Shown: positions 1-6,454, counted from the first letter of the stretch. The stretch: DNA of 12,256 bases from JARLFX01 sp036404255 (GCA_036404255.1 DASWOP010000080.1:1-12256); one strand, 5' to 3'. The notes: generated from the letters alone by a model not told the origin. A program made the numbers and translations.

Positions 1-96
1 CCGCTTTACAGGACGGATATGATGGGCCTATCCACGTTTCTGCTGGATGCGGGGGGAGGAATCCGCGCCAGCAGCTATGCATCTAATCCACAGTAA
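1..96 (+). CDS. Possible C-terminal tail of an upstream gene (partial)
   Basis: An open frame enters from the left edge and runs 31 codons to a TAA at 94-96, ending in the residues SSYASNPQ. It is in the same direction as the small gene that starts at 115, so the two could be co-transcribed with an 18-bp gap. The fragment is too short to recognise, codon bias is only moderate, and another frame is open to 87, so this may be chance. Sequence to the left of the window would settle it. Confidence 0.25.
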   Translation, partial: PLYRTDMMGLSTFLLDAGGGIRASSYASNPQ

Positions 97-114
97 TCAG
101 TGAATGGAGGCGGC

Positions 115-381
115 ATGGACCAAGTAGAGAGCAACGGCCAGAATGCAGCAAAACCAGAGCTGACAGAAGACCAGAAGCTACGCCGCCTGAAGATGATGAT
201 GAACATGGTGATGCAGGTGATCGCGCAGGATGGCAGCCTGTCCGTTGACGATGCGAGCCAGATGGTGGCGGATAGCCGCGTTGCGGCGCTTGCACTCTTT
301 CCCGACAAGGAACTGGCGTATGACCTGATCTATAAGCCTCGTTTTCAACGACTTATGAGGGAACGGTTTCGACTGCACTAG
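115..381 (+). CDS. Small methionine-rich conserved-type protein of unknown function (88 aa)
   Basis: I do not recognise this family. The ATG at 115 is preferred over an in-frame GTG at 100 because GGAGG (106-110) sits 4 bp before it; starting at GTG would translate the ribosome site. The product has no signal peptide or membrane segment, so it is probably cytosolic. After a polar N-terminus comes a helix-prone stretch with five Met among seven residues (MMMNMVM), then a segment with acidic and Ala residues (DGSLSVDDASQMVADSR), then an aromatic and basic C-terminus (YDLIYKPRFQRLMRERF). The layout suggests a small all-helical protein that might bind a partner, which is inference only. It converges on the DUF3108 gene, with a dispersed repeat between the two. 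It could be second in an operon whose first gene lies off the left edge. Confidence 0.7.
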   Translation: MDQVESNGQNAAKPELTEDQKLRRLKMMMNMVMQVIAQDGSLSVDDASQMVADSRVAALALFPDKELAYDLIYKPRFQRLMRERFRLH

Positions 382-403
382 GGCAGAAACCCCGTGCGAG
401 CTT

Positions 404-460
404 ATGCACATTTCACGGGTCCATAACGGTGAACTTGACGGGCTACACGGTGCTCAACGG
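404..460. repeat. 57-bp dispersed repeat, copy A
   Basis: 46 of 57 positions match 6268-6324 in the same orientation without gaps. Both copies contain the pair TTCAC/GTGAA separated by 12 bases and end in CGG. This copy fills the gap between the convergent small gene and the DUF3108 gene. It has no T-run, so it does not look like a classical terminator. Confidence 0.65.
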
Positions 461-475
461 TAAAGCCTCGGGCAG

Positions 476-1267
476 CTACTTGTTTTCGATGGATTGCAGA
501 TGAAAGGTGATGCTTCCCCAGAAGAGGAAGGCGCGAATCTGGACGGGGATGTGGCGGGGATCGTCTGTGTACCAGATCATGATGTTGCCGCGGTTCTTCA
601 CTACGCCGCTGTCTGAGGTGGGCTGGACGCGGACGGTCTGGAAGGTGCCTGCCGGAGTCTTGATCTCTTCGTGGGCGAGGACTTTCATGGTGACGGGGAC
701 GGTACGCAGGGCGTCTCCGAGGGGGAAGGATGTGCTCTGGCCGGGATGAAGGGGCTGCGAGGCGGCGTAGAAGATGGCGGAGAGTGAATCGGTGACGCAG
801 GGGGGGATGGTGGTCTCGGTCTGCTTCGAGGTTCCCTTCACCATGTTCTTTTCGGTCTGGGTCTGTTTGCCGGTGGCGTAGTTGAAGAGCAGGTCGCTGT
901 TTACCTTGCGACGGCCTTCCACGATGTGCTTGTTGAAGCTGAGAGAGCAGCCGGTGCGGGTGTCAAAGACGGACTGGAAGCGGTCTTCGACGGGAAAGAG
1001 CATGTTCACCGCGCCGATGGTGTCTGCTGTGGCGGTGACCTTTTCCGTGTTGCCCTGATTTTCCAGGTGGAAGACGGCGGTGCCGGCGGAGAAGACACGC
1101 CAGTCCACGCTGAAGGTGAGCGTCTGCCGGGCGGGAAAGACGTAGCCCGGGGGTGGAGGCGGCAGGGTGGGCAGTTGCTGCGCGTGCGCGGCAAGGGTGG
1201 GCAGCGCGGCCACTGAGGCTAGAAGAGCATGGCAGACCCATCGGCTGTTGAACGCTTTGAAATTCAA
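476..1267 (-). CDS. Secreted DUF3108-domain protein (263 aa)
   Basis: Residues 1-29 form a Sec signal peptide: basic n-region with K4 and R9, a hydrophobic core, and an AHA-Q cleavage site. A short proline-rich linker (LPTLPPPPPGY) follows. The mature part alternates beta-prone segments and ends with the pattern IWYTDDPRHIPVQIRAFLFWGSITFHL, cut here into IWYTDDPRHIPVQI and the closing GSITFHL, which is typical of DUF3108 (PF11306) periplasmic proteins. The family has no settled function and is thought to be a beta-barrel or beta-sandwich protein of the envelope. The only good start is a TTG at 1267; an upstream in-frame stop lies just beyond it and the alternative is a CTG. Its ribosome site is weak. 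The gene follows the ICMT-like gene by 49 bp on the same strand, so it may be the last gene of the LPS operon or have its own promoter. One mature-region Cys pair is visible (RTGCSLSF and IPPCVTD). Confidence 0.8.
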   Translation of the reverse strand: MNFKAFNSRWVCHALLASVAALPTLAAHAQQLPTLPPPPPGYVFPARQTLTFSVDWRVFSAGTAVFHLENQGNTEKVTATADTIGAVNMLFPVEDRFQSVFDTRTGCSLSFNKHIVEGRRKVNSDLLFNYATGKQTQTEKNMVKGTSKQTETTIPPCVTDSLSAIFYAASQPLHPGQSTSFPLGDALRTVPVTMKVLAHEEIKTPAGTFQTVRVQPTSDSGVVKNRGNIMIWYTDDPRHIPVQIRAFLFWGSITFHLQSIENK

Positions 1268-1316
1268 ATGGCTTTGTCCCGGCTCCAGTTAGCGAATGTT
1301 CCCTGCACCCGAAAAA

Positions 1317-1892
1317 CTAACGGGTGATGTAGATCATTCTGAGTGCGAGCGCGGCATACAGCGCCGCAACCCCCATTAGAGCATTGTACTCGCGGTGACG
1401 CAGGTAAAGCGCGCCGGAGAATGCTCCAGATTCGGCCTGCGGAGCACGTGCGGGCATGAGCCGCGGCAGTAGCCGGGGCACGCGGGCAGCGTAATCCGCA
1501 AACGCAGGAAATGCACCACGCAAAAACTCTTCTTCCGAGAAGATGGTGGGCAGGTAGATGGCAAAGAACAGTGCGGCAAAGATAACGAGAATCTCCCAGC
1601 GGCGCGATGCGGCGGCAAATCCGAAGGCCATGAGCATGGAGCCGAGGTAGAGCGGGTTGCGGGTGTAAGCGTAGGGGCCGGTGACGGCGAGCTCAGAGTT
1701 CTTCTTCACGTATCCGGAGGCGTAGGCGCGCAGCCAGAGGCCGGGAAGAACCAGAAGCAGGCTCCAGAGCAATGTGGTGCGGCTGGGATTGGCGCGCCAG
1801 AGGTAGAGGGCCGCAAAGGCGAATCCCAGAGGAACGCGGATGCGGCGGGCGATGCGCTGCCAGGTTGTCTTCTTGCCTGTTGCTGAACTCAT
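1317..1892 (-). CDS. ICMT/PEMT-type membrane methyltransferase family protein (191 aa)
   Basis: This is an integral membrane protein of the isoprenylcysteine carboxyl methyltransferase-like family, whose members transfer methyl from SAM to small or lipid-linked acceptors at the membrane. The hallmark is residues 70-94: TGPYAYTRNPLYLG followed by a hydrophobic helix; the RNPLY motif is the usual cofactor-site signature. Further on, SEEEFLR supplies the conserved acidic pair seen after the last catalytic helix. Hydrophobic segments lie at about 18-33, 41-58, 84-95, 100-118 and 171-188; the last one is an addition to the core fold. The bacterial substrate is unknown; true prenylcysteine is unlikely. 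The ATG at 1892 has AGGAGA just upstream, and that site overlaps the TAG stop of the GT9 gene, so translation is probably coupled. The position at the end of an LPS operon hints at an envelope lipid or sugar substrate, which is inference. Confidence 0.82.
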   Translation of the reverse strand: MSSATGKKTTWQRIARRIRVPLGFAFAALYLWRANPSRTTLLWSLLLVLPGLWLRAYASGYVKKNSELAVTGPYAYTRNPLYLGSMLMAFGFAAASRRWEILVIFAALFFAIYLPTIFSEEEFLRGAFPAFADYAARVPRLLPRLMPARAPQAESGAFSGALYLRHREYNALMGVAALYAALALRMIYITR

Positions 1893-1898
1893 GCTCTC

Positions 1899-2960
1899 CT
1901 AAGGCTGCGGCTGTAGCAGTTCCATCGCCGAGTGTATTACGTCTTCTACATGAATGCTCAACAGGCCGGCCTCCGGCTGCTGCAGACGGCTATGGTTAGT
2001 GACGGATTGGGCACTGCGCAGGACGCGGGCGCGCGGGGTAAATGGGCCGTTGCGCGCTGGGTCTGTGGGGCCGTAGATGCCGACTCCCGGAATGCCGAGC
2101 GCGGCGGCGAGATGTAGCGGGCCAGTATCTCCTCCAATGCAGAGCACAACTCTGCGCAGCAACGCGGTGAGCCGGGGGAGATCGGAGACGGCAATGCTGG
2201 CTGCGCCACCTGAGGATTGGACGACCCGCAGGGCCATTTCGTTATCAGCCGAGGCAACGGCGACCAGCGAGGTGTAGCCGAGGGCCTGCAGCGCGACTGC
2301 GAGCTGTCCGTAGCGCTCTGGCGGCCAGCGCTTTGCTCCCCAGCCACCGCCAATGGAGAAGACGACGACGCGACTGCGGGCTGCTTCTGGCAAGGCGGCA
2401 AAGAGGGTGTTGCACCAGGCTTCGGCGGAGGGGGGGGGGAGGAGGGACAGGGCTGCGGGGGCGAGGGGGAGGCCGGTGGCGGCGCCAAGGATTTCGCAGG
2501 CCTGCTGGACGACATGGGGCTGGTGGAGGGGGACTTTCTGCGAGTAGAAGAGGCGGGCGACGGCTTCTCGGGGATGCGCGGAGCCAGTAAAGACGCGGGT
2601 TCCGGCGAGCCAGCCGACGATGGAGGAGCGGATGGTTCCCTGCAGATCGACGGCGATATCGTAGTGCTGGTCGCGGAGATAGCGGCGCAGAGTGCGGATG
2701 CTTTTTGCAGTTGCGAGGCTGGCAGGATGGGCCTTCCAGTCACGTACCGGCACGGTGTGAATGTGGTCCACCAACGGTACATTTGAGGTGGTTTCGACGG
2801 TGAGCAACGGTGTCCAGCGAGGCTCGATGGCCCAGCCGATGTATGCGGCGGGAAGACGCTCGCGCAGAGCCGCGACGGCAGGCAGGGCGTGCAGCACATC
2901 GCCCATGGCACCGATGCGCACGATCAGGATGCGGGGTGCGCGTTGGGAGGCGTCGGGCAT
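1899..2960 (-). CDS. waaC: GT9 glycosyltransferase, heptosyltransferase I (WaaC)-like (353 aa)
   Basis: This enzyme probably adds the first heptose, or a related sugar, from an ADP-sugar onto Kdo-lipid A on the inner face of the cytoplasmic membrane. The N-terminal half has the WaaC pattern ILIVRIGAMGDVLHALPAV (residues 11-29) with the catalytic-type Asp at 21, then VDLQGTIRS (104-112). The C-terminal half has SIGGGWGAKRWPPERY (202-217) and the ADP-sugar binding block GGDTGPLHLAAAL (276-288) with GPTDP (297-301). I chose the ATG at 2960. An upstream in-frame GTG at 3071 would force translation of two palindromic repeats and give an atypical 37-residue extension. The sequence between this start and the lpxK stop is 117 bp. 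A run of ten C (window 2430-2439) encodes LLPPPS at about 173-178. The stop TAG lies in the ribosome site of the next gene. WaaC rather than WaaF is favoured by the N-terminal motif, but acceptor and sugar are unproven. Confidence 0.8.
   Translation of the reverse strand: MPDASQRAPRILIVRIGAMGDVLHALPAVAALRERLPAAYIGWAIEPRWTPLLTVETTSNVPLVDHIHTVPVRDWKAHPASLATAKSIRTLRRYLRDQHYDIAVDLQGTIRSSIVGWLAGTRVFTGSAHPREAVARLFYSQKVPLHQPHVVQQACEILGAATGLPLAPAALSLLPPPSAEAWCNTLFAALPEAARSRVVVFSIGGGWGAKRWPPERYGQLAVALQALGYTSLVAVASADNEMALRVVQSSGGAASIAVSDLPRLTALLRRVVLCIGGDTGPLHLAAALGIPGVGIYGPTDPARNGPFTPRARVLRSAQSVTNHSRLQQPEAGLLSIHVEDVIHSAMELLQPQP
2430..2439 (-). repeat. Homopolymer tract C10 inside the GT9 gene
   Basis: Ten consecutive G on the plus strand read as ten C in the coding strand, within proline codons between the two Rossmann domains. 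Tracts of this length are prone to slippage, and one-base changes would shift the frame in the middle of the enzyme. Confidence 0.9.
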
Positions 2961-2984
2961 TCCTGCTATTTTCTCACGCAGAAT

Positions 2985-3073
2985 CCCAGGTCTTGCTTTT
3001 GTGGTCTCCGAGAAGGCCTGGGGCAGGATGAGCACCTGCATCCCAGGTCTCAAAAGCGAGACCTGGGGCACCC
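2985..3073. repeat. Two adjacent palindromic repeats between lpxK and the GT9 gene
   Basis: The right unit is a perfect 10-bp hairpin: CCCAGGTCTC (3042-3051), loop AAAAGC, GAGACCTGGG (3058-3067), followed by GCACCC. The left unit starts with the same CCCAGGTCT (2985-2993) and closes with CCTGGGGCA (3017-3025), but its interior looks like a decayed inverted copy of the right unit. Both lie in the intercistronic RNA of the LPS operon, where they could protect the upstream lpxK message or reduce readthrough. The right unit shares the tail TGGGGCACCC with hairpins at 6704 and 10209. Confidence 0.8.
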
Positions 3074-3077
3074 GCTC

Positions 3078-4100
3078 TCACGCAGAGGAAGAATTTCTGG
3101 CTAACAGCTCGGCCAGTTGGGCGGTGGCGGTGGGGGCGTCGAGGATGGTGGTGACCAGTTCGGCGATGACGACGGGGGCGATCTGGGTGAGGGCGGCGAG
3201 CATATCGGGCTGCAGCTTGCAGGCGTCCTTGGCCGTGGTGACGAAGCTGTCTGCGCCGAATTCGAAGGCGCGGCCAAGAAGCGCCTTGATATCGCGCATG
3301 GTGTAGAGATGGTGGTCGGGAAAGTCGACGTGCGCTACGGGTTCACAGCCGTTGAGGCGAAGCAGAGCGTGGAAGGATTGCGGACGGGCCACCGCGCAGA
3401 AGGCCAGCGGACGTTTGGGCGCGGCGGTGGGGGTGCCTTCCATTGTGGTGAAGCGGAGGGCGCGGTGGATTCGCCAGAAGAGGGGTTTGCGGTCGGGGCC
3501 GAGGAGTTTGCGGGCTTTGATTTCCAGCGCAGGAGCTTCCTCTTCGCGGAGAACGATGATGTCTGCGCGGCGCAGGGCGGAGAGAGGCTCGCGAAGGTTG
3601 CCAGCGGGCAGGAGGTGGTCGGCGAAGTCGGCCTGCAGGAGGAGAACAATCTCAATCTGGCGGGCGAGTTTGCGGTGCTGCATGCCGTCGTCGAGGATGT
3701 GGAGGGTGTTCGCCGAGGGCAATTGCTGCTCGACCAGAAGGCCGGCGCGGTAGCGGTCGGCGCCGACGTAGACGCCGAGCCCGGCGCGGGCGAGCAGCAG
3801 AGGCTCATCGCCGAATTGTGCGGCGGTACCGGTTGGGTCGGCCTGCACGATGCCGCCTTCGCGGCGGCCATAGCCGCGGGTGAGGACATCGGCGTGCCAG
3901 CCCGCGGCGGCGACGAGATGGTGCAGGGCGAGGACGAAGGGCGTCTTGCCTGCGCCTCCGGTGGAGAGATTGCCGACGCTCACGACGGGCCAAGTGAGTT
4001 GCTTCGGATGCAGGAGGCTGGTGGCGTAGAGGGCGTTCTTTGCAGCGACTACGGCGGCGTAGAGGGGCACGAGCGGGAGCAGAAGGCGACGCTTACTCAT
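3078..4100 (-). CDS. lpxK: Tetraacyldisaccharide 4'-kinase LpxK (340 aa)
   Basis: LpxK uses ATP to phosphorylate the 4' position of the lipid A disaccharide precursor, the step before Kdo transfer, at the cytoplasmic face of the inner membrane. The N-terminus has a hydrophobic, basic-flanked anchor helix (about residues 6-30). The P-loop variant GNLSTGGAGKTP (43-54), the following LTRGYGRR (73-80) and the DDGMQH motif (137-142), which contains the catalytic Asp pair region, are all diagnostic. Length fits the family. The ATG at 4100 has GGAG 6 bp upstream. The gene starts 37 bp after the kdtA stop and is linked to it by a mini-ORF at 4093-4140. It is followed by the GT9 gene after a repeat-containing gap, consistent with one LPS operon. 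Nothing in the active-site motifs looks damaged. Confidence 0.95.
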   Translation of the reverse strand: MSKRRLLLPLVPLYAAVVAAKNALYATSLLHPKQLTWPVVSVGNLSTGGAGKTPFVLALHHLVAAAGWHADVLTRGYGRREGGIVQADPTGTAAQFGDEPLLLARAGLGVYVGADRYRAGLLVEQQLPSANTLHILDDGMQHRKLARQIEIVLLLQADFADHLLPAGNLREPLSALRRADIIVLREEEAPALEIKARKLLGPDRKPLFWRIHRALRFTTMEGTPTAAPKRPLAFCAVARPQSFHALLRLNGCEPVAHVDFPDHHLYTMRDIKALLGRAFEFGADSFVTTAKDACKLQPDMLAALTQIAPVVIAELVTTILDAPTATAQLAELLARNSSSA

Positions 4101-4140
4101 GGGTGGCTCCGTTGCTCATGGCTGGTCTTCCCTTGCTCAT
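4093..4140 (-). CDS. 15-codon mini-ORF bridging kdtA and lpxK
   Basis: An ATG at 4140-4138 overlaps the kdtA stop as ATGA. The frame reads MSKGRPAMSNGATHE and stops at a TAA (4095-4093) that lies just inside lpxK, past its ATG. The start motif ATGAGCAAG recurs as ATGAGCAAC 21 bp later and as ATGAGTAAG at the true lpxK start. The layout could let ribosomes finish kdtA, reinitiate, and end on the lpxK start. It may equally be a by-product of a small tandem duplication; there is no evidence that the peptide itself matters. Confidence 0.3.
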   Translation of the reverse strand: MSKGRPAMSNGATHE

Positions 4141-5429
4141 GGTTGCCTCGGTTGCAGCAGGGGGAGGAGTGCGTCAACGGTGCGCTCGGTGGCGCCGGAC
4201 TCTGAGAGGAAGACGCGCTGGCCGGATTCGCCGAGGGCCGCGGCGCGTTGGGGGTTGGTCAGAAGAGCGAGCAGCATGGGGTAGAGGGTCTGGCGGGAGA
4301 CGATCTCGATGGCGTCGGCGATGCGCATGGAGGCGACGATGGCACGGAAGTTTTCAAACGACTCGCCCATGACGACGGGGACGGCGAACTGCGCGGGCTC
4401 CAGGGGGTTGTGGCCGCCGGAGGGGACGAGGCTGCCGCCGACGAAGGCAACGTCTGCGAGGGAGTAGATGGAGGCGAGCTCGCCGACTGTATCCAGCAGG
4501 AAGACGCTGGCGGGGGCGATGGGCTGGGGCGACCATTGCGAGCGGCGGACGAAACGTACCTTGCGCTGCGTGAGCAATTGGGCGACGGCGGCGAAGCGTT
4601 CGGGATGGCGCGGCGCGAGGATGCAGACGAGATTCGGGAGGGCGGCGGTGAGCGCGGGGAGACAATCGAGGAGTGCAGCTTCTTCGCCGTCGAGGGTACT
4701 GCCGCAGACCAGGACGCTTGCGTTCGGGGGAAGCTGGCGGCGGAGTTCGTCTGCCAGTGGGCCATGGGTCTCTGCGAGGCGGATGTCGAACTTGAGATTG
4801 CCGAGGTTGCGGACGCGCGGTGCAGGAGCGCCGATGATGCGCAGGCGGTCGGCGTCTTCTTCACTCTGCGCGCAGAAGAGCGTTACATGCTGCAGCAGCG
4901 GACGCCAGAGGGCGCGGAGGCGGCGGTAGCGCGGCAGTGAACGGTCTGAGATGCGGGCGTTGACCACGGCAACGGGGATTTTGCGGCGTGCGCACTGCAG
5001 AAGCAGGTTGGGCCAGAACTCGGTCTCGACGAGGATGAGGAGTTCGGGGGAGAGTGCCGCGAGGTAGCGGCGGACAATCCAGGCGAAGTCCAACGGGAGG
5101 TAGAAGACGCGCTCGTGGCCGAAGCGCTGCTGGGCGAGACGCTGGCCGGTGCGGGTGGTGGTGGAGATGCAGATGAGATGGTGCGGCAGCTCCTCTTCGA
5201 GTTCGGCTATGAGGCGGGCGGCGGCGATGATCTCTCCGACGGAGACGGCGTGCAGCCAAATGGTGCGGCGGCCACGGGCGGCGGAGCGAAGGGCTGACGG
5301 CACGCGGCCAAGACGCTGGCTGAGGCCTTCGCGGTATTTGCCGGTGGTGAGCATGCGGAAGAGCCAGAAGGGCGAGCCCAGCAGGAGAACCAGCGCAAGC
5401 GCGAAGCTGTACAGAATCCAGAGGCTCAC
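4137..5429 (-). CDS. kdtA: 3-deoxy-D-manno-octulosonic acid transferase KdtA/WaaA (430 aa)
   Basis: This GT30 enzyme transfers Kdo from CMP-Kdo to the lipid A precursor at the cytoplasmic membrane, opening LPS core synthesis. Residues 3-24 are a hydrophobic anchor. HAVSVGEIIAA (60-70) contains the family's catalytic base, Glu67. ETEFWPN (135-141) and NARISDRS (157-164) close the N-terminal domain. In the C-terminal domain, GGSLVPSGGHNPLEPAQF (331-348) is the CMP-Kdo binding signature. The length matches other WaaA proteins. The start is GTG at 5429 with AGGAG 4 bp upstream. It is the first gene of the minus-strand LPS block and diverges from a secreted-protein gene over 51 bp. The number of Kdo residues added cannot be told from sequence. 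Confidence 0.95.
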   Translation of the reverse strand: MSLWILYSFALALVLLLGSPFWLFRMLTTGKYREGLSQRLGRVPSALRSAARGRRTIWLHAVSVGEIIAAARLIAELEEELPHHLICISTTTRTGQRLAQQRFGHERVFYLPLDFAWIVRRYLAALSPELLILVETEFWPNLLLQCARRKIPVAVVNARISDRSLPRYRRLRALWRPLLQHVTLFCAQSEEDADRLRIIGAPAPRVRNLGNLKFDIRLAETHGPLADELRRQLPPNASVLVCGSTLDGEEAALLDCLPALTAALPNLVCILAPRHPERFAAVAQLLTQRKVRFVRRSQWSPQPIAPASVFLLDTVGELASIYSLADVAFVGGSLVPSGGHNPLEPAQFAVPVVMGESFENFRAIVASMRIADAIEIVSRQTLYPMLLALLTNPQRAAALGESGQRVFLSESGATERTVDALLPLLQPRQP

Positions 5430-5452
5430 CAGGCTCCTTTCGCCTTTACGGC

Positions 5453-5475
5453 TAATCTCCTCACAGAGGATAATC
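5453..5475. promoter_or_regulatory. Symmetric element between divergent kdtA and secreted-protein genes
   Basis: Two TAATC copies (5453-5457 and 5471-5475) exactly bracket an inverted pair TCCTC (5458-5462) and GAGGA (5466-5470) with ACA at the centre. GAGGA could also serve as the ribosome site of the plus-strand gene. It lies in the only space where both divergent promoters can be, so it may be an operator, but no clear -35/-10 pair was found. Confidence 0.3.
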
Positions 5476-5483
5476 GTACAGTG

Positions 5484-6098
5484 ATGAAGCGGCCTTTTGC
5501 ATTTCTGCTAACGATGGTGGTGCTCTGCGGGGGCGCAGGAGCCTCGGGCAAGCCGCCCAAGGCGCAGCCTGCATCGACGTATAGCGCTGTGGATGCGCAC
5601 CCGCAGGAAGGGGTGACGATTGCGGTGGACGCCTTCGATACGCCGGAACGGACGGGGTTTCTGCGGCTGAACTATCTGCAGAAGGACCTGATGCTGGTGC
5701 GCGTGATTGTGACCAACACGAGCGACCGGGTGATCCAGATGGATGATGTGCGCATGCAGTTTATCTCTGCCGACAACGACCGGATTCCGGCAGCGACGCC
5801 GGAGGAGGTGGAGCGGCGGATGAGCGACGTGCGCGATCCTTCGCACAAGGTGTGGAAGTCGCCGATTCCCTTGCCGCAGAAGGCTCCGAAGATCAAGAAG
5901 GTGGAGCAGGACATGGCGGAGTTCAGCTTTAACGCGCTACAGGTGCAGCCGCATACGACGCAGGCGGGATTTCTTTGGTACGACGTGAGCGGGCTGGCGA
6001 CGCCGGTGCTGCGCGGGGCGCAGATCTACGTGAAGATGGTGAAGGATGCGGATGGGAAAGACCTGTTTCCTTTTACGATTCCATTTCAGGGGAAGTAG
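5484..6098 (+). CDS. Secreted protein of unknown function, beta-sandwich-like (204 aa)
   Basis: I do not recognise a named family. The N-terminus is a Sec signal peptide: basic MKRP, hydrophobic FAFLLTMVVL, then a small-residue region ending near GASG. The Cys after VVL lacks a proper lipobox, so a lipoprotein is unlikely. The mature part has a segment (about 70-100) of the form LVRVIVTNTSDRVIQMDDV, resembling Ig-like domains such as DUF4352 in which a strand is followed by N-T-S and a turn. A charged helix (TPEEVERRM) and a lysine-rich stretch (KAPKIKK) follow, then further strands up to FPFTIPFQG. It is likely periplasmic or outer-membrane associated. GTG at 5481 is an alternative start; GAGGA at 5466-5470 is 10 bp from GTG and 13 bp from ATG. 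No downstream gene is coupled to it. Confidence 0.72.
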   Translation: MKRPFAFLLTMVVLCGGAGASGKPPKAQPASTYSAVDAHPQEGVTIAVDAFDTPERTGFLRLNYLQKDLMLVRVIVTNTSDRVIQMDDVRMQFISADNDRIPAATPEEVERRMSDVRDPSHKVWKSPIPLPQKAPKIKKVEQDMAEFSFNALQVQPHTTQAGFLWYDVSGLATPVLRGAQIYVKMVKDADGKDLFPFTIPFQGK

Positions 6099-6267
6099 CG
6101 GACTCTCCTTGTGGAATGACGGATTTGCTGTCAAGGGGTAAGGTGTGGACGGGTGTGTGAAAAGGGTTGATTTTATTGGGTGAATTGCTTGTTTTGAGGT
6201 TGGCGTAGTTGGGTGCTGGGGTTGGTATTCTGGATAGGTGAGTTAAGGCGAGGTCCGGTGGGGACGC

Positions 6268-6324
6268 ATGCACGTTTCACGGACCCAAGACGGTGAACTG
6301 GACGGACTGCACGGTGCTATGCGG
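6268..6324. repeat. 57-bp dispersed repeat, copy B
   Basis: Same orientation as copy A at 404-460 with 46 of 57 positions identical. It retains the TTCAC/GTGAA pair and the ACGGTGCT block. It stands alone in noncoding DNA, whereas copy A sits between two convergent genes. Confidence 0.65.
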
Positions 6325-6395
6325 AGAACGGCTGGAGGCCACGGGCGTTTGTGCGGCGGAAGGCTGGAATGGTATGGGTGGCGTTGAGTTCGTCT

Positions 6396-6454
6396 GGATT
6401 CTTTGCCCTTCGCTACGCTCGAGGGTCAGAATGACTCGGTTGAGATTTGTGGTG
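6396..6454 (+). repeat. Composite palindromic repeat, unit 1
   Basis: Core of the TTCGCT...GAATGAC family: GATTCTTTG, then CCCTTCG and CGAGGG as imperfect arms, then CAGAATGAC. It is followed by TGAGATTTGTGGTG (6441-6454), which recurs identically after unit 2. Confidence 0.7.

Noticed and set aside
799..805. Seven-G run in the DUF3108 gene, and a similar one at 9723-9729
   Set aside because: They are short for slippage switching, and such runs are expected at this GC content; only the ten-base tract was kept.
1958..2911. 317-codon second minus-strand frame within the GT9 gene
   Set aside because: Its Ser/Pro-rich product has no family features, while the GT9 frame has complete motifs over the same bases.
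2961..3071. Upstream GTG (3071) as the start of the GT9 gene
   Set aside because: It would translate two palindromic repeats and add 37 residues absent from WaaC-type enzymes.
3117..4205. 362-codon plus-strand open frame opposite lpxK
   Set aside because: It mirrors lpxK, extends over the lpxK-kdtA junction and has only Gly/Glu/Ala-rich composition.
4248..4940. 230-codon plus-strand frame opposite kdtA
   Set aside because: It is a shadow of kdtA, with Gly/Asp/Glu-rich composition and no motif.
6073..6273. 66-codon minus-strand frame in the noncoding gap
   Set aside because: It overlaps the end of the secreted-protein gene, crosses the strand-biased stretch and repeat copy B, and has no ribosome site.
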